A DNA stretch of 64,000 bases from Promicromonospora iranensis. GTDB taxonomy: Bacteria; Actinomycetota; Actinomycetes; Actinomycetales; Cellulomonadaceae. A program made the position numbers and the translations under genes. The stretch spans positions 29,036-93,035 of the forward strand of contig NZ_JAJQMN010000018.1 of the NCBI RefSeq assembly GCF_028994775.1. Direction: 5' to 3'. The notes below the pieces were generated by a model, which saw only the letters and a list, made by a program, of their open reading frames with translations, searched no databases and had not been told where the DNA came from. Below are positions 34,360-41,644 of this stretch, in pieces (within the stretch, counting starts at the first letter, position 1; each line of letters begins with the position of its first letter).

Positions 34360-35336
34360 CATTCGTCTCCGTAGTAGACCCAGCGCCGCGAGACGATGAA
34401 GTTCGCGGCGGTGGCGGCTGCGATGACCAGGAGCAGCACCCACGCCATCGCGGACGCGTACCCCATGTCGAAGTTCACGAAGCCGCGCTGGTAGATGTAG
34501 AGGGTGTAGAAGAGCGTCGAGTCGAGCGGGCCGCCGCTGCCGCCGCTGACCACGTGCGCCTGCGTGAAGGCCTGGAAGGCGCTGATCATCTGCAGGATCA
34601 GGTTCAGGAAGATGATCGGTGTGAGCAGCGGGATGGTGATCGACACGAACCGCCGCACGCGCCCGGCGCCGTCGATCATCGAGGCCTCGTAGAGCTCCTC
34701 GGGGATCTGCCGCAGCCCGGCCAGGAAGATCACCATCGGCGAGCCGAAGGTCCAGACGTTGAGCACCACCAGGGTCGACAGGGCCAGCGACGGGTCCTGC
34801 AGCCAGGAGCCCAGCTCGATGCCGAACCAGCCCAGCACGTGATTGACCAGGCCGTTCTCACCGAAGATCTGCCGCCACAGGATGGCGATCGCGACGCTGC
34901 CACCGAGCAGCGAGGGTAGGTAGAAGGCGCTGCGGTAGAGGGACAGCCCGCGCAGCCCCTTGTCGAGCACGACGGCCAGGAACAGCGCGAACCCGAGCTG
35001 CAGCGGCACCGAGACCAGGACGTAGACGAGCGTCACGCGGACGGCGGCCCAGAAGCGTTCGTCGCCCGCCATCCGCACGAAGTTGTCCAGGCCGATGAAC
35101 TGCGGTGGGCTGAGCAGGTCGTAGTCGGTGAAAGCGAGCACCGCCGAGGCGATCAGCGGGCCGGCGGTGACACCGATCATGCCGATCATCCAGGGCAGCA
35201 GGAAGATGTGGGCCACCAGCCCCTGGCCGCGGGTGCCGCCCGACGGCTTGGCCCTGCCGCCCGGCGGCTTCGACCCGGCGGCGCCAGGTGCTCCACGCAC
35301 CCGGCGCCCGGTGTCCTTCGAGGTGAGAGTCATCAT
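34359..35336 (-). CDS. Carbohydrate ABC transporter permease (MalF-type, CUT1)
   Basis: A 325-residue permease with a flexible, Gly- and Pro-rich N-terminus (about residues 1-35) and six membrane helices starting at HIFLLPWMIGMIGVTAGPLI. The EAA loop is ELYEASMIDGAGRVRRFVSITIP, about residues 220-245. It heterodimerises with the MalG-type permease downstream. Two tandem ATGs begin at the stop of the binding-protein gene (ATGATG overlapping TGA); either may serve. GGGGGC precedes them weakly, so translation is probably coupled. Confidence 0.9.
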   Translation of the reverse strand: MMTLTSKDTGRRVRGAPGAAGSKPPGGRAKPSGGTRGQGLVAHIFLLPWMIGMIGVTAGPLIASAVLAFTDYDLLSPPQFIGLDNFVRMAGDERFWAAVRVTLVYVLVSVPLQLGFALFLAVVLDKGLRGLSLYRSAFYLPSLLGGSVAIAILWRQIFGENGLVNHVLGWFGIELGSWLQDPSLALSTLVVLNVWTFGSPMVIFLAGLRQIPEELYEASMIDGAGRVRRFVSITIPLLTPIIFLNLILQMISAFQAFTQAHVVSGGSGGPLDSTLFYTLYIYQRGFVNFDMGYASAMAWVLLLVIAAATAANFIVSRRWVYYGDE

Positions 35337-36619
35337 GCCCCCGCGATCTCGCCCTCGACGGCCTCGACGAAGGACGCCGCGGCGTCGGGCACGGTCTTCT
35401 CGCCGAGCGTCACCTCCTCGAGCTCGCGGATCATGAGGTCACGCCAGCTGCCCGAACCGGCAGGCGCCTCGAACCGCGGGCGCTGCTCCGTCTCGTTGAT
35501 CTCGCGGGTGATCGCGATGACCTTCTGCTCGTCCGGGGTCGCGTCCGGCTCGTACTGGTCGAGCAGCTCGGTGTTCGGTGGCGCCCCGGCCGACAGGCCG
35601 ACCAGGCTGAGCAGCTCGGGCGAGTTGAGGTTGAAGCTCATCAGCGTGGCCGCGGCCTCGACCCGGTCGTCCGGCACGCCCGAGTACATGGCGAACCGGC
35701 TGTAGTACGTGAAGTGGTAGCCGGCCGCAGCGTCCTCGGCGGCCGGCACGTCACGCTGGTCGAACACGTAGTCCGGGAACGCCTGGGCGTCGTCCACGAT
35801 GTGGTTCGAGTTGGCGAACGTGACCAGCACCTTGTCGCCGACCTGGGACCACGCCGGCTCGATGCCGTCCTGCTCGCTCACGCTCGTGGTCGCACCGGCG
35901 CGCCGCAGCTTCTCCCACCAGTCGATCCAGGCGGCGACGCCGTCGACGCTGGCCCCGAGCGTCCCGTCCTCGGTCCACAGGTCCTCCCCGCGCTGCCGCA
36001 GGAAGGACTCGAACGGCATGTCGTGGTACGGGCCGTAGGCGGTCCCCTTCCGGCCGTCGGCGTTGTTCGCCGAGTAGTCGACGAGGAACTCGGCGAGGTT
36101 GTCCCAGTCGAGCTGATCAGGCAGGGTCACGCCCTCGTCCTCGAGGAAGTTGGTGTTGTAGCGCAGCACCGGGCTGAAGATCGACTTCGGGAGCGTGTCC
36201 AGCGTTCCGGCGAGCCGGAAGCTCTCGACCTGCTCCTCGGTGAAGGCGCTCAGGTCCAGGCCGGGCGCACCCTCGAGGTCCCGGTACAGGCCCGCCTCGC
36301 GATAGGTCAGGACCGCGGGCGACGGGATCCAGAAGACGTCGGGCACGTCCCGGGCCGCCATCTGGGTCGTCATGCGCTCCTGGTAGGCGTCGTAGTCGCC
36401 GAACTCCGGCGCGACCTGGATCTCGGGGTGCTCGGCGGTGAACGCGTCCAGCGCCTCGAGGTAGGCGCGCTGCCGGTCGGAGCCGCCCCACCACGCGAAG
36501 CGCAGCGAGCCGTCACCGCCCGAGGCGGACGGGCCGCACCCGGCGAGCGACATGGCGGCGACGGAGAGCGCCCCCACGCCTGTCCAGGTCAGGAATGACC
36601 GGCGAGTGAGATCTGACAT
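35333..36619 (-). CDS. Sugar ABC transporter substrate-binding lipoprotein
   Basis: A 428-residue extracellular solute-binding protein. The N-terminus has a twin-arginine-like LTRRSFLTW and then a lipobox LAGC (Cys near residue 28), so it is probably Tat-exported and lipid-anchored. The mature part (FAWWGGSDRQRAYLEALDAF, then PDVFWIPSPAVLTYREAGLY) is the CUT1 SBP_bac_1 fold, with aromatic residues suited to sugar stacking. The ATG follows GAAGGA. A short GTAC-N6-GTAC palindrome lies 16 bp upstream (36635-36648) and may mark an internal promoter. The ligand is unknown, but the neighbouring enzymes suggest a glycoside containing or yielding a sugar acid. Confidence 0.9.
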   Translation of the reverse strand: MSDLTRRSFLTWTGVGALSVAAMSLAGCGPSASGGDGSLRFAWWGGSDRQRAYLEALDAFTAEHPEIQVAPEFGDYDAYQERMTTQMAARDVPDVFWIPSPAVLTYREAGLYRDLEGAPGLDLSAFTEEQVESFRLAGTLDTLPKSIFSPVLRYNTNFLEDEGVTLPDQLDWDNLAEFLVDYSANNADGRKGTAYGPYHDMPFESFLRQRGEDLWTEDGTLGASVDGVAAWIDWWEKLRRAGATTSVSEQDGIEPAWSQVGDKVLVTFANSNHIVDDAQAFPDYVFDQRDVPAAEDAAAGYHFTYYSRFAMYSGVPDDRVEAAATLMSFNLNSPELLSLVGLSAGAPPNTELLDQYEPDATPDEQKVIAITREINETEQRPRFEAPAGSGSWRDLMIRELEEVTLGEKTVPDAAASFVEAVEGEIAGA

Positions 36620-36675
36620 GGTGTCCTTCTTTCAGTACGTCGTTGTACGGATCTTCGGTTGCGCAGGGCGCGGTG

Positions 36676-37653
36676 TCAGGGCAGCTGCCCGACGTCGACG
36701 ACGTTGCGCAGCGGCCGCCGCGCCAGCCATCGGTCCAGGTTGTCGAGAAAGATCGCCGTGCCGCGGTCCGCGGTGGCGCGCGTCGTCGCCCCGTTGTGCG
36801 GGGTGATGATCGTGCGGGGCAGGTCCCACAGGGGTGATCCAGGGGGCAGCGGTTCGACGGCGTGCGCGTCGAGGCCGGCTCCGGCGACGATGCCCTCGCG
36901 GACGGCGGTGACCAGGTCGGCCTCTCGCACGATGCCACCGCGCGACACCACCACGAGGTGGCCCTGCGGGCCGAGCTCACGGAGCGTGCGCAGCCCGATC
37001 GCACCCGCGGTCCGGTCGGTGAGCGGCGCGGCGACGACCAGGACGTCGCTGACCGCGGCCAGCTCGTCCACGGCGTCGGGCGTCAGCATGCGGTCCACGG
37101 GGTCGCCGGGCTCCGCGGGCCGACGACGCAGCCCGACGACGCCCATCCCGAACGCCCGGGCCCGTACCGCGAGCTCCCGCCCGACGTTGCCGTACCCGTA
37201 GATGCCCACCGTGCGGCCGTACAGCTCGTCGTGCGTGAACCGCTCCCAGCGGTGCTCCCGCTGGGCGTCCGCCCACCGCGGGGCCTGCCGGCCCAGCATC
37301 ATCATGAGCATCAGCGCCTGCTCGGCCAGCGGGATCGCCCCGTTGCCGGCCGACGACGTCACGGTCACCGGCCCCGGGCCGGGCGCCGGCGACGACGCCG
37401 GCCCCGCCCCGGTCGCGCGCCGCCGCAACGCGGGTCCGACGTCGGACTCCACGCCGGCCGCCCACGAGTGCACCCAGGCCAGGCGCGGCATGCGGGCCAC
37501 CTCGTCGTCCGTCAGGTGCCCGGCCGCGACGGTGGCAGAGCGCAACGCGTCGGCGTCGTCGGCCGGAGCGACGACGATGCCGGGGTGCGCCGCGCGTACC
37601 CGCTCGACCACCCGTTCGCCCTGGCCGCCCCGGACGATCACCACGTCAGCCAC
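36676..37653 (-). CDS. D-2-hydroxyacid dehydrogenase (hydroxypyruvate/glyoxylate reductase-like)
   Basis: A 325-residue NAD(P)-dependent dehydrogenase. The Rossmann motif is GIYGYGNVGRELA (about residues 150-162). Catalytic residues are visible in order: Arg in VVSRGGIVRE, Glu in DAHAVEPLPPGSPL and His in ITPHNGATT. A Gly-, Pro- and Ala-rich linker (GAGPASSPAPGPG) interrupts the first domain, a lineage-specific insertion. The GTG start overlaps the upstream glycosidase-like gene's stop by 8 nt. Reduction of hydroxypyruvate to D-glycerate would fit the isomerase and GlxR-like neighbours, but related sugar 2-keto acids are possible. Confidence 0.88.
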   Translation of the reverse strand: MADVVIVRGGQGERVVERVRAAHPGIVVAPADDADALRSATVAAGHLTDDEVARMPRLAWVHSWAAGVESDVGPALRRRATGAGPASSPAPGPGPVTVTSSAGNGAIPLAEQALMLMMMLGRQAPRWADAQREHRWERFTHDELYGRTVGIYGYGNVGRELAVRARAFGMGVVGLRRRPAEPGDPVDRMLTPDAVDELAAVSDVLVVAAPLTDRTAGAIGLRTLRELGPQGHLVVVSRGGIVREADLVTAVREGIVAGAGLDAHAVEPLPPGSPLWDLPRTIITPHNGATTRATADRGTAIFLDNLDRWLARRPLRNVVDVGQLP

Positions 37654-39718
37654 GGGAGCCCCCCTCGTCCTCGACGACGACCACCTCGAGCTCGCCCACG
37701 GCAGCGATCCGCACGATCAGGTCGTCGCCGTCGTCCAGCACCGTCGCGGTGCCCGAGAGGGCACGCGCGGCGCGGCCCGCGAGCCCCGCGAGGCGGAGCA
37801 CGACGTCGTGCACCGGCACCACCGGGCCGTAGCCGTTGCCGCGCTGCCCGGAGTGGTTGAGCAGGTGCAGCACGAGCCCGGCCGCGGAGCGTCCGACGAC
37901 CAGCTCGAGCTGCTCGGGCCCGTCGAGGGTGACCGGCAGCCGACCGTCGGGCCGGTCCAGGAGACGCTCGACGACGAGATCGACCGCCACGTCGCGCAGG
38001 CGGGTCAGCCGGGTGTCCCGATAGGCGGCGCCGGTGGTCCAGGGCAGCTGGACCACCGTGCCCGCGCCGTGCGGCCGTACGCCGCAGACAAGCTCGCCGC
38101 TCGGCACATGGCCGTATGCCTTCTCCGGCGGGCCGTAGGGGGCACGCTCCACGAGGCGGTGCCGTGGTGCGGTGTCCGGACGCCAGGCCAGCCGGTGGTG
38201 GCGGCCGTGCCGCGGCGCCACCGCGGTGCCCTCGACCTGCCTGCCGTCCGCGCCGTCCCGGTCGTCGAGCTGCACGTAGCTCGACTTCAGGGCCTCCCGG
38301 TCGGCGTCGATGCCCGTCACCCGGAGTCCGGGGAACCAGTCGACCACCGAGCCGTCGTCGCGGATGCCGCTGCGGCCGGTCGCGACGACCGAGCCGCCCG
38401 CGAGGGCGAAGCGTTCGAGCGCCTCGGCCGCCCCTTGCGGGAGGGACGGCAGGTCGGGGAGCACGAGCACCCGGAACCGGTCGGTCGCCAGGTTCTCCAG
38501 CGCCCCGACGGGCACCACGTCGAAGGGCACGTGCCGTTCGACCAGGCCGGTCAGGAGGCCACGGTGCTCGGCGGTCCCGGTGCCGAACCGGCCGTCGTCG
38601 TCCAGCGGGTCCGGCCGGACGAGGCCCACCTCGGCCGCGGGCGCCAGGCCGGTGTACTCGCGCCGGTGGTCCCGGTGGAACCGGGTGACAGCGGCGGCGG
38701 CGGGCAGGCCGCCGTAGGCGATGCCGCCGGTGGGCCCCATGATGTAGGTCGACGGGTTGGCGCCACGCGAGATCGCCTGGGCCAGGTACTGGCCGAGCAT
38801 CTCCGGCTGCTCGCCGGCGAGCCGGTACGGCATGTCCCAGAACGCGACGGCGTTGACCAGCACCGGCTTGCCCGGACGGGCCGACCGCAGCGCGCTCACG
38901 GCCTCGCCGGTGGCGTACGGCCACAGGGTGCGGCCGATCGCGTTGTTCGCCTCGTGGAAGAGCACGTCGGCCGCCGTGCCGAGGATGAGCCCGGCGTCCG
39001 GCCGACGGGCCGCGATGTGGGCGCGCACCCGGGCGGTGAGCGCGTCGATGGTGGCGGTGGCATACCCGCGCCACTGCCGGTAGCCCGGGTCGCCGGCCCG
39101 GTCGGGCAGCCGGTCCAGGCCCGTGTGCTCCTCGAACCCGGCCCGGCACGCGGCGCAGTGGCAGACGCCGTGCACGCGGCCGGCGTAGTCGACCTCGTTG
39201 AAGCCGAACCAGTTGAAGAAGAACCCGTCTACCTCGTAGCGGTCCAGCACCTCGTCCAGGACGTCGAAGATCCGCTGCTGGTAGTACTCGGCGCTGGGGC
39301 ACACACTGACCAGCCCCTCGAACTCCTGCCGCTCGCCCGACGGCGACACGAAGCACCACTCCGGGTGCGCGTCGGCGATCGCCGGGGCCACCTTCGAGAA
39401 GTCCATCCGGGCCAGCAGCCGGACGCCGCGCCGCCGGGCGGCCGCGAGCGCATCCCCCACGAGGTCGCCGCCGGGCCGCTCGGCCAGGTGCGGGTTGCGG
39501 GTCTGGAAGCCGAGCCCGGTCGGGTAGTGCGAGAGGATGCCGCCGACGTTGAGCAGCCAGACGTTCGCGCCGTGCTCCTGGACGGCGTCCAGCGTGCGCT
39601 CGACGTCGAGCCCCGCGTCGATCTCGCGCAGGTTGGTCTGGAAGACCTGGAACGGCTCGTCCCACCAGCCGGGGCGTACCTGCTCCTCGGTCCCGGTGCG
39701 CTGCGTGGTCAGGCTCAT
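37646..39718 (-). CDS. Putative glycoside hydrolase with CxCxxC motif and GATase-like domain (paralogue A)
   Basis: A 690-residue cytosolic protein with a TIM-barrel-like N-terminal half: FQTNLREIDAGLDVERTL, WLLNVGGILSHYPTGLGF, RGVRLLARMDFSKV, YEVDGFFFNWFGFNEVDY. Immediately after lies GVCHCAACRAGF, with Cys186, Cys188 and Cys191 spaced like the Cys clusters of GH42-type and related glycosidases. A GATase-like trimerisation segment (RVLVLPDLPSLPQGAAEAL) follows, then a beta-sandwich C-terminus. It resembles hypothetical glycosyl hydrolase 6 proteins; catalytic acids and substrate are unassigned. The ATG overlaps the GlxR-like gene's stop (ATGA). Paralogous to the 31388-33499 gene. Confidence 0.72.
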   Translation of the reverse strand: MSLTTQRTGTEEQVRPGWWDEPFQVFQTNLREIDAGLDVERTLDAVQEHGANVWLLNVGGILSHYPTGLGFQTRNPHLAERPGGDLVGDALAAARRRGVRLLARMDFSKVAPAIADAHPEWCFVSPSGERQEFEGLVSVCPSAEYYQQRIFDVLDEVLDRYEVDGFFFNWFGFNEVDYAGRVHGVCHCAACRAGFEEHTGLDRLPDRAGDPGYRQWRGYATATIDALTARVRAHIAARRPDAGLILGTAADVLFHEANNAIGRTLWPYATGEAVSALRSARPGKPVLVNAVAFWDMPYRLAGEQPEMLGQYLAQAISRGANPSTYIMGPTGGIAYGGLPAAAAVTRFHRDHRREYTGLAPAAEVGLVRPDPLDDDGRFGTGTAEHRGLLTGLVERHVPFDVVPVGALENLATDRFRVLVLPDLPSLPQGAAEALERFALAGGSVVATGRSGIRDDGSVVDWFPGLRVTGIDADREALKSSYVQLDDRDGADGRQVEGTAVAPRHGRHHRLAWRPDTAPRHRLVERAPYGPPEKAYGHVPSGELVCGVRPHGAGTVVQLPWTTGAAYRDTRLTRLRDVAVDLVVERLLDRPDGRLPVTLDGPEQLELVVGRSAAGLVLHLLNHSGQRGNGYGPVVPVHDVVLRLAGLAGRAARALSGTATVLDDGDDLIVRIAAVGELEVVVVEDEGGSRG

Positions 39719-40659
39719 CGCGTCTCCGCCCCGTGCGGCGCGCCCTGCGACGTGCCCTCCGGCGGCGGGGCGGCGGCCCGTTCCGAGGTGCCGTTGAGCT
39801 CGCGGGCGAGCGCCACCAGGGCGGAGTGGTCGAGCGCGCCGTCGCCGCGCTGCACGAGCGACTGGACCAGGCGGCCGACCACTGCCGTGACGGGGAGCAC
39901 CGCACCGCGCGTCCGGGCGGCGCCCTCGACGATGCCGAGGTCCTTGTGGTGCAGCTCGAGGCGGAAGCCCGGACGGAAGTCGCCGGCCAGCACCCCGTCC
40001 GCCTTGCGGTCGATGACCGTGCTGCCGCCGAGGCCGCGCGCGATGACGGAGAGGCCGGTGGCGACGTCGGCGTCGTGCGCCTCCAGGAACACGATCGCCT
40101 CGGCGAGCGCCTGCAGGTGGGTGGCGACCACGAGCTGGTTGGCCGCCTTGACCACCTGCCCCGCACCCGACTCGCCGACCCGCACCACTGTCGTGCCGAG
40201 CGTGCCGAGGAGGTCGCGCCACCGCTCGACCGCATCGGCCGGGCCGCCGACCATGATCGACAGTGTTCCTTCCCGTGCCCCGGCTTCGCCGCCGGACACG
40301 GGGGCGTCGAGGGCGTCGTGGCCGGCCCGTGCGAACCGCTCGGCGACCTCGCGCGCGGCACCGGGCTCGATGGTGCTCATGTCGATGTAGGCGGCCCCGG
40401 GCGCCAGGTGGTCGAGCACACCACCCGGGCCGACGGCGACGGCCCGGACGTCGGGTGTGTCGGGCAGCATGGTGAGCACCACGTCGGCGCCCTGGACCGC
40501 TTCCGCGAGGCCTGCCACCACCGGCACCCCCAGCTCCGCCGCGCTCTCGCGGCCGGCGGCGCCGCGGCTGAACGCCCGCACCTCATGTCCCGCGCGGACG
40601 AGGTTCGCCGCCATCGGCCGCCCCATCACACCCAGCCCGACAAAGCCCACGACTGCCAT
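39715..40659 (-). CDS. Tartronate semialdehyde reductase-like (3-hydroxyisobutyrate dehydrogenase family)
   Basis: A 314-residue NAD(P)-dependent beta-hydroxyacid dehydrogenase. It shows GFVGLGVMGRPMAANL at the N-terminus, the substrate-binding DAPVSGGEAGAREGTLS near residue 118, and GAGQVVKAANQLVV with the catalytic Lys near residue 170, matching GlxR/GarR-like reductases and also LtnD-type L-threonate dehydrogenases. The ATG at MAVVGFVGLG follows AAGGAG by 9 nt. It is the first gene of the seven-gene minus-strand operon and is divergent from the hydroxypyruvate-isomerase-like gene, consistent with a joint tartronate-semialdehyde/D-glycerate step. Exact substrate is inferred. Confidence 0.85.
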   Translation of the reverse strand: MAVVGFVGLGVMGRPMAANLVRAGHEVRAFSRGAAGRESAAELGVPVVAGLAEAVQGADVVLTMLPDTPDVRAVAVGPGGVLDHLAPGAAYIDMSTIEPGAAREVAERFARAGHDALDAPVSGGEAGAREGTLSIMVGGPADAVERWRDLLGTLGTTVVRVGESGAGQVVKAANQLVVATHLQALAEAIVFLEAHDADVATGLSVIARGLGGSTVIDRKADGVLAGDFRPGFRLELHHKDLGIVEGAARTRGAVLPVTAVVGRLVQSLVQRGDGALDHSALVALARELNGTSERAAAPPPEGTSQGAPHGAETR

Positions 40660-40681
40660 ACGACCGAACTCCTTCGTTCGA

Positions 40682-40699
40682 TGATCCATCGATTGATCA
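40682..40699. promoter_or_regulatory. Palindromic operator candidate 1 (central CpG)
   Basis: TGATCCATCGATTGATCA is an 18-bp palindrome with 8 of 9 base pairs and a central CpG, 22 bp upstream of the operon's first ATG. LacI-family regulators recognise sites of this length and symmetry, and a LacI gene lies at 30304-31362 beside the operon's 3' end. Confidence 0.55.
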
Positions 40700-40738
40700 C
40701 GGCAACACTGCTAGCGATTCAGCACTGGCATGACGCAT

Positions 40739-40754
40739 GGTATTTCGATATACC
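40739..40754. promoter_or_regulatory. Palindromic operator candidate 2 (central CpG)
   Basis: GGTATTTCGATATACC is a 16-bp imperfect palindrome (6 of 8 pairs) centred on CpG, 33 bp before the isomerase ATG. With candidate 1 it would let one regulator control both divergent transcripts. Centres are 56 bp apart, close to five and a half helical turns. Confidence 0.5.
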
Positions 40755-40787
40755 TGTCCTGGTCAATGCCGACGATCGGAGATAGTG

Positions 40788-41594
40788 ATGCCCAGGTTCA
40801 CCGCCAACGTGTCCCTGCTGTTCAGCGAGGTGCCGCTCGTCCAGCGGTTCGCCCTGGCCCGCGCCGCGGGGTTCGAGGCGGTGGAGTGCTGGTGGCCGTT
40901 CCCCACCGCGGATCCCGACGCCGCCCAGATCGGCGCGTTCGTCGACGCCCTGGACGCGGCGGGAGTCCGCCTCACCGGGATCAACCTCTTCGCCGGGGAC
41001 ATGCCGGCGGGCGAGCGCGGCATCGTCTCCCACCCGGACCGGGCGGACGAGCTGCGGAGGAACCTCGCGGCCGTCCGGACCGTCGTCGAGGCCACGGGCT
41101 GCGACAGGGTCAACGCGCTCTACGGGCAGCGGCTGGCGGGGCTTTCGTCAGCCGTCCAGGACGAGGCGGCGACCGGGAACCTCCGGCTCGCGGCGGACAC
41201 CCTCGGCGATGCCGGCGTGACGGTCCTGGTCGAGCCGCTGACCCGCGGTGAGAACGGCGACTACCCGGTCCGGACCCTCGGCGACGCGTTCGCCGTCGCC
41301 GACCGGGCCGGTGACGGCGTCGCCGTCCTCTTCGACGCCTACCACCTGCACAACAACGGTTCGGACGTGGTCACGGACATCGCCGACCACGGCGCCGCCG
41401 TCGGCCACGTGCAGGTCGCCGACTCCCCCGGGCGGGGCGAGCCCGGCAGCGGGACGATCGACTATCCCGCCTTCTTCCGTGCCCTCGACGCCTCCGGCTA
41501 CGCCGGCTGGGTCGGCTGCGAGTACCGCCCGACGGGCCCGACCGCGGACACCCTGGGCTGGCTGCGGGACGCCGCCGCAGCCCACGGGGGCTGA
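40788..41594 (+). CDS. Hydroxypyruvate isomerase-like TIM-barrel protein (Hyi/OtnI family)
   Basis: A 268-residue xylose-isomerase-like barrel. MPRFTANVSLLFSEVP and FEAVECWWPFP open the family pattern. The metal site is suggested by Glu in LVEPLTRGENGDYPV, FDAYHLHNNG, GHVQVADSPGRGEPG with its Asp, and Glu in VGCEYRPTG. Hyi interconverts hydroxypyruvate and tartronate semialdehyde; OtnI relatives act on 2-oxo-tetronates. The ATG follows GGAG by 6 nt. Divergent from the GlxR-like gene with two palindromes between. Three 17-bp-spaced copies of CCGGGCTCAC follow the stop. Confidence 0.86.
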   Translation: MPRFTANVSLLFSEVPLVQRFALARAAGFEAVECWWPFPTADPDAAQIGAFVDALDAAGVRLTGINLFAGDMPAGERGIVSHPDRADELRRNLAAVRTVVEATGCDRVNALYGQRLAGLSSAVQDEAATGNLRLAADTLGDAGVTVLVEPLTRGENGDYPVRTLGDAFAVADRAGDGVAVLFDAYHLHNNGSDVVTDIADHGAAVGHVQVADSPGRGEPGSGTIDYPAFFRALDASGYAGWVGCEYRPTGPTADTLGWLRDAAAAHGG

Positions 41595-41600
41595 ACCCGG

Positions 41601-41644
41601 CCGGGCTCACGCCACGGCCGGGCTCACTCCCCTGCCGGGCTCAC
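41601..41644. repeat. 17-bp spaced direct repeats
   Basis: CCGGGCTCAC occurs at 41601, 41618 and 41635, an exact 17-bp period, between the isomerase-like gene and the convergent sigma-factor gene. The third copy overlaps the sigma-factor stop codon. No hairpin forms; this looks like tandem duplication. Confidence 0.6.

Noticed and set aside
37202..40390. A plus-strand open frame of 1,062 codons over the glycosidase-like and dehydrogenase genes.
   Set aside because: It lies antisense to genes with clear Rossmann and glycosidase motifs; the translated sequence is low-complexity and lacks a ribosome site.
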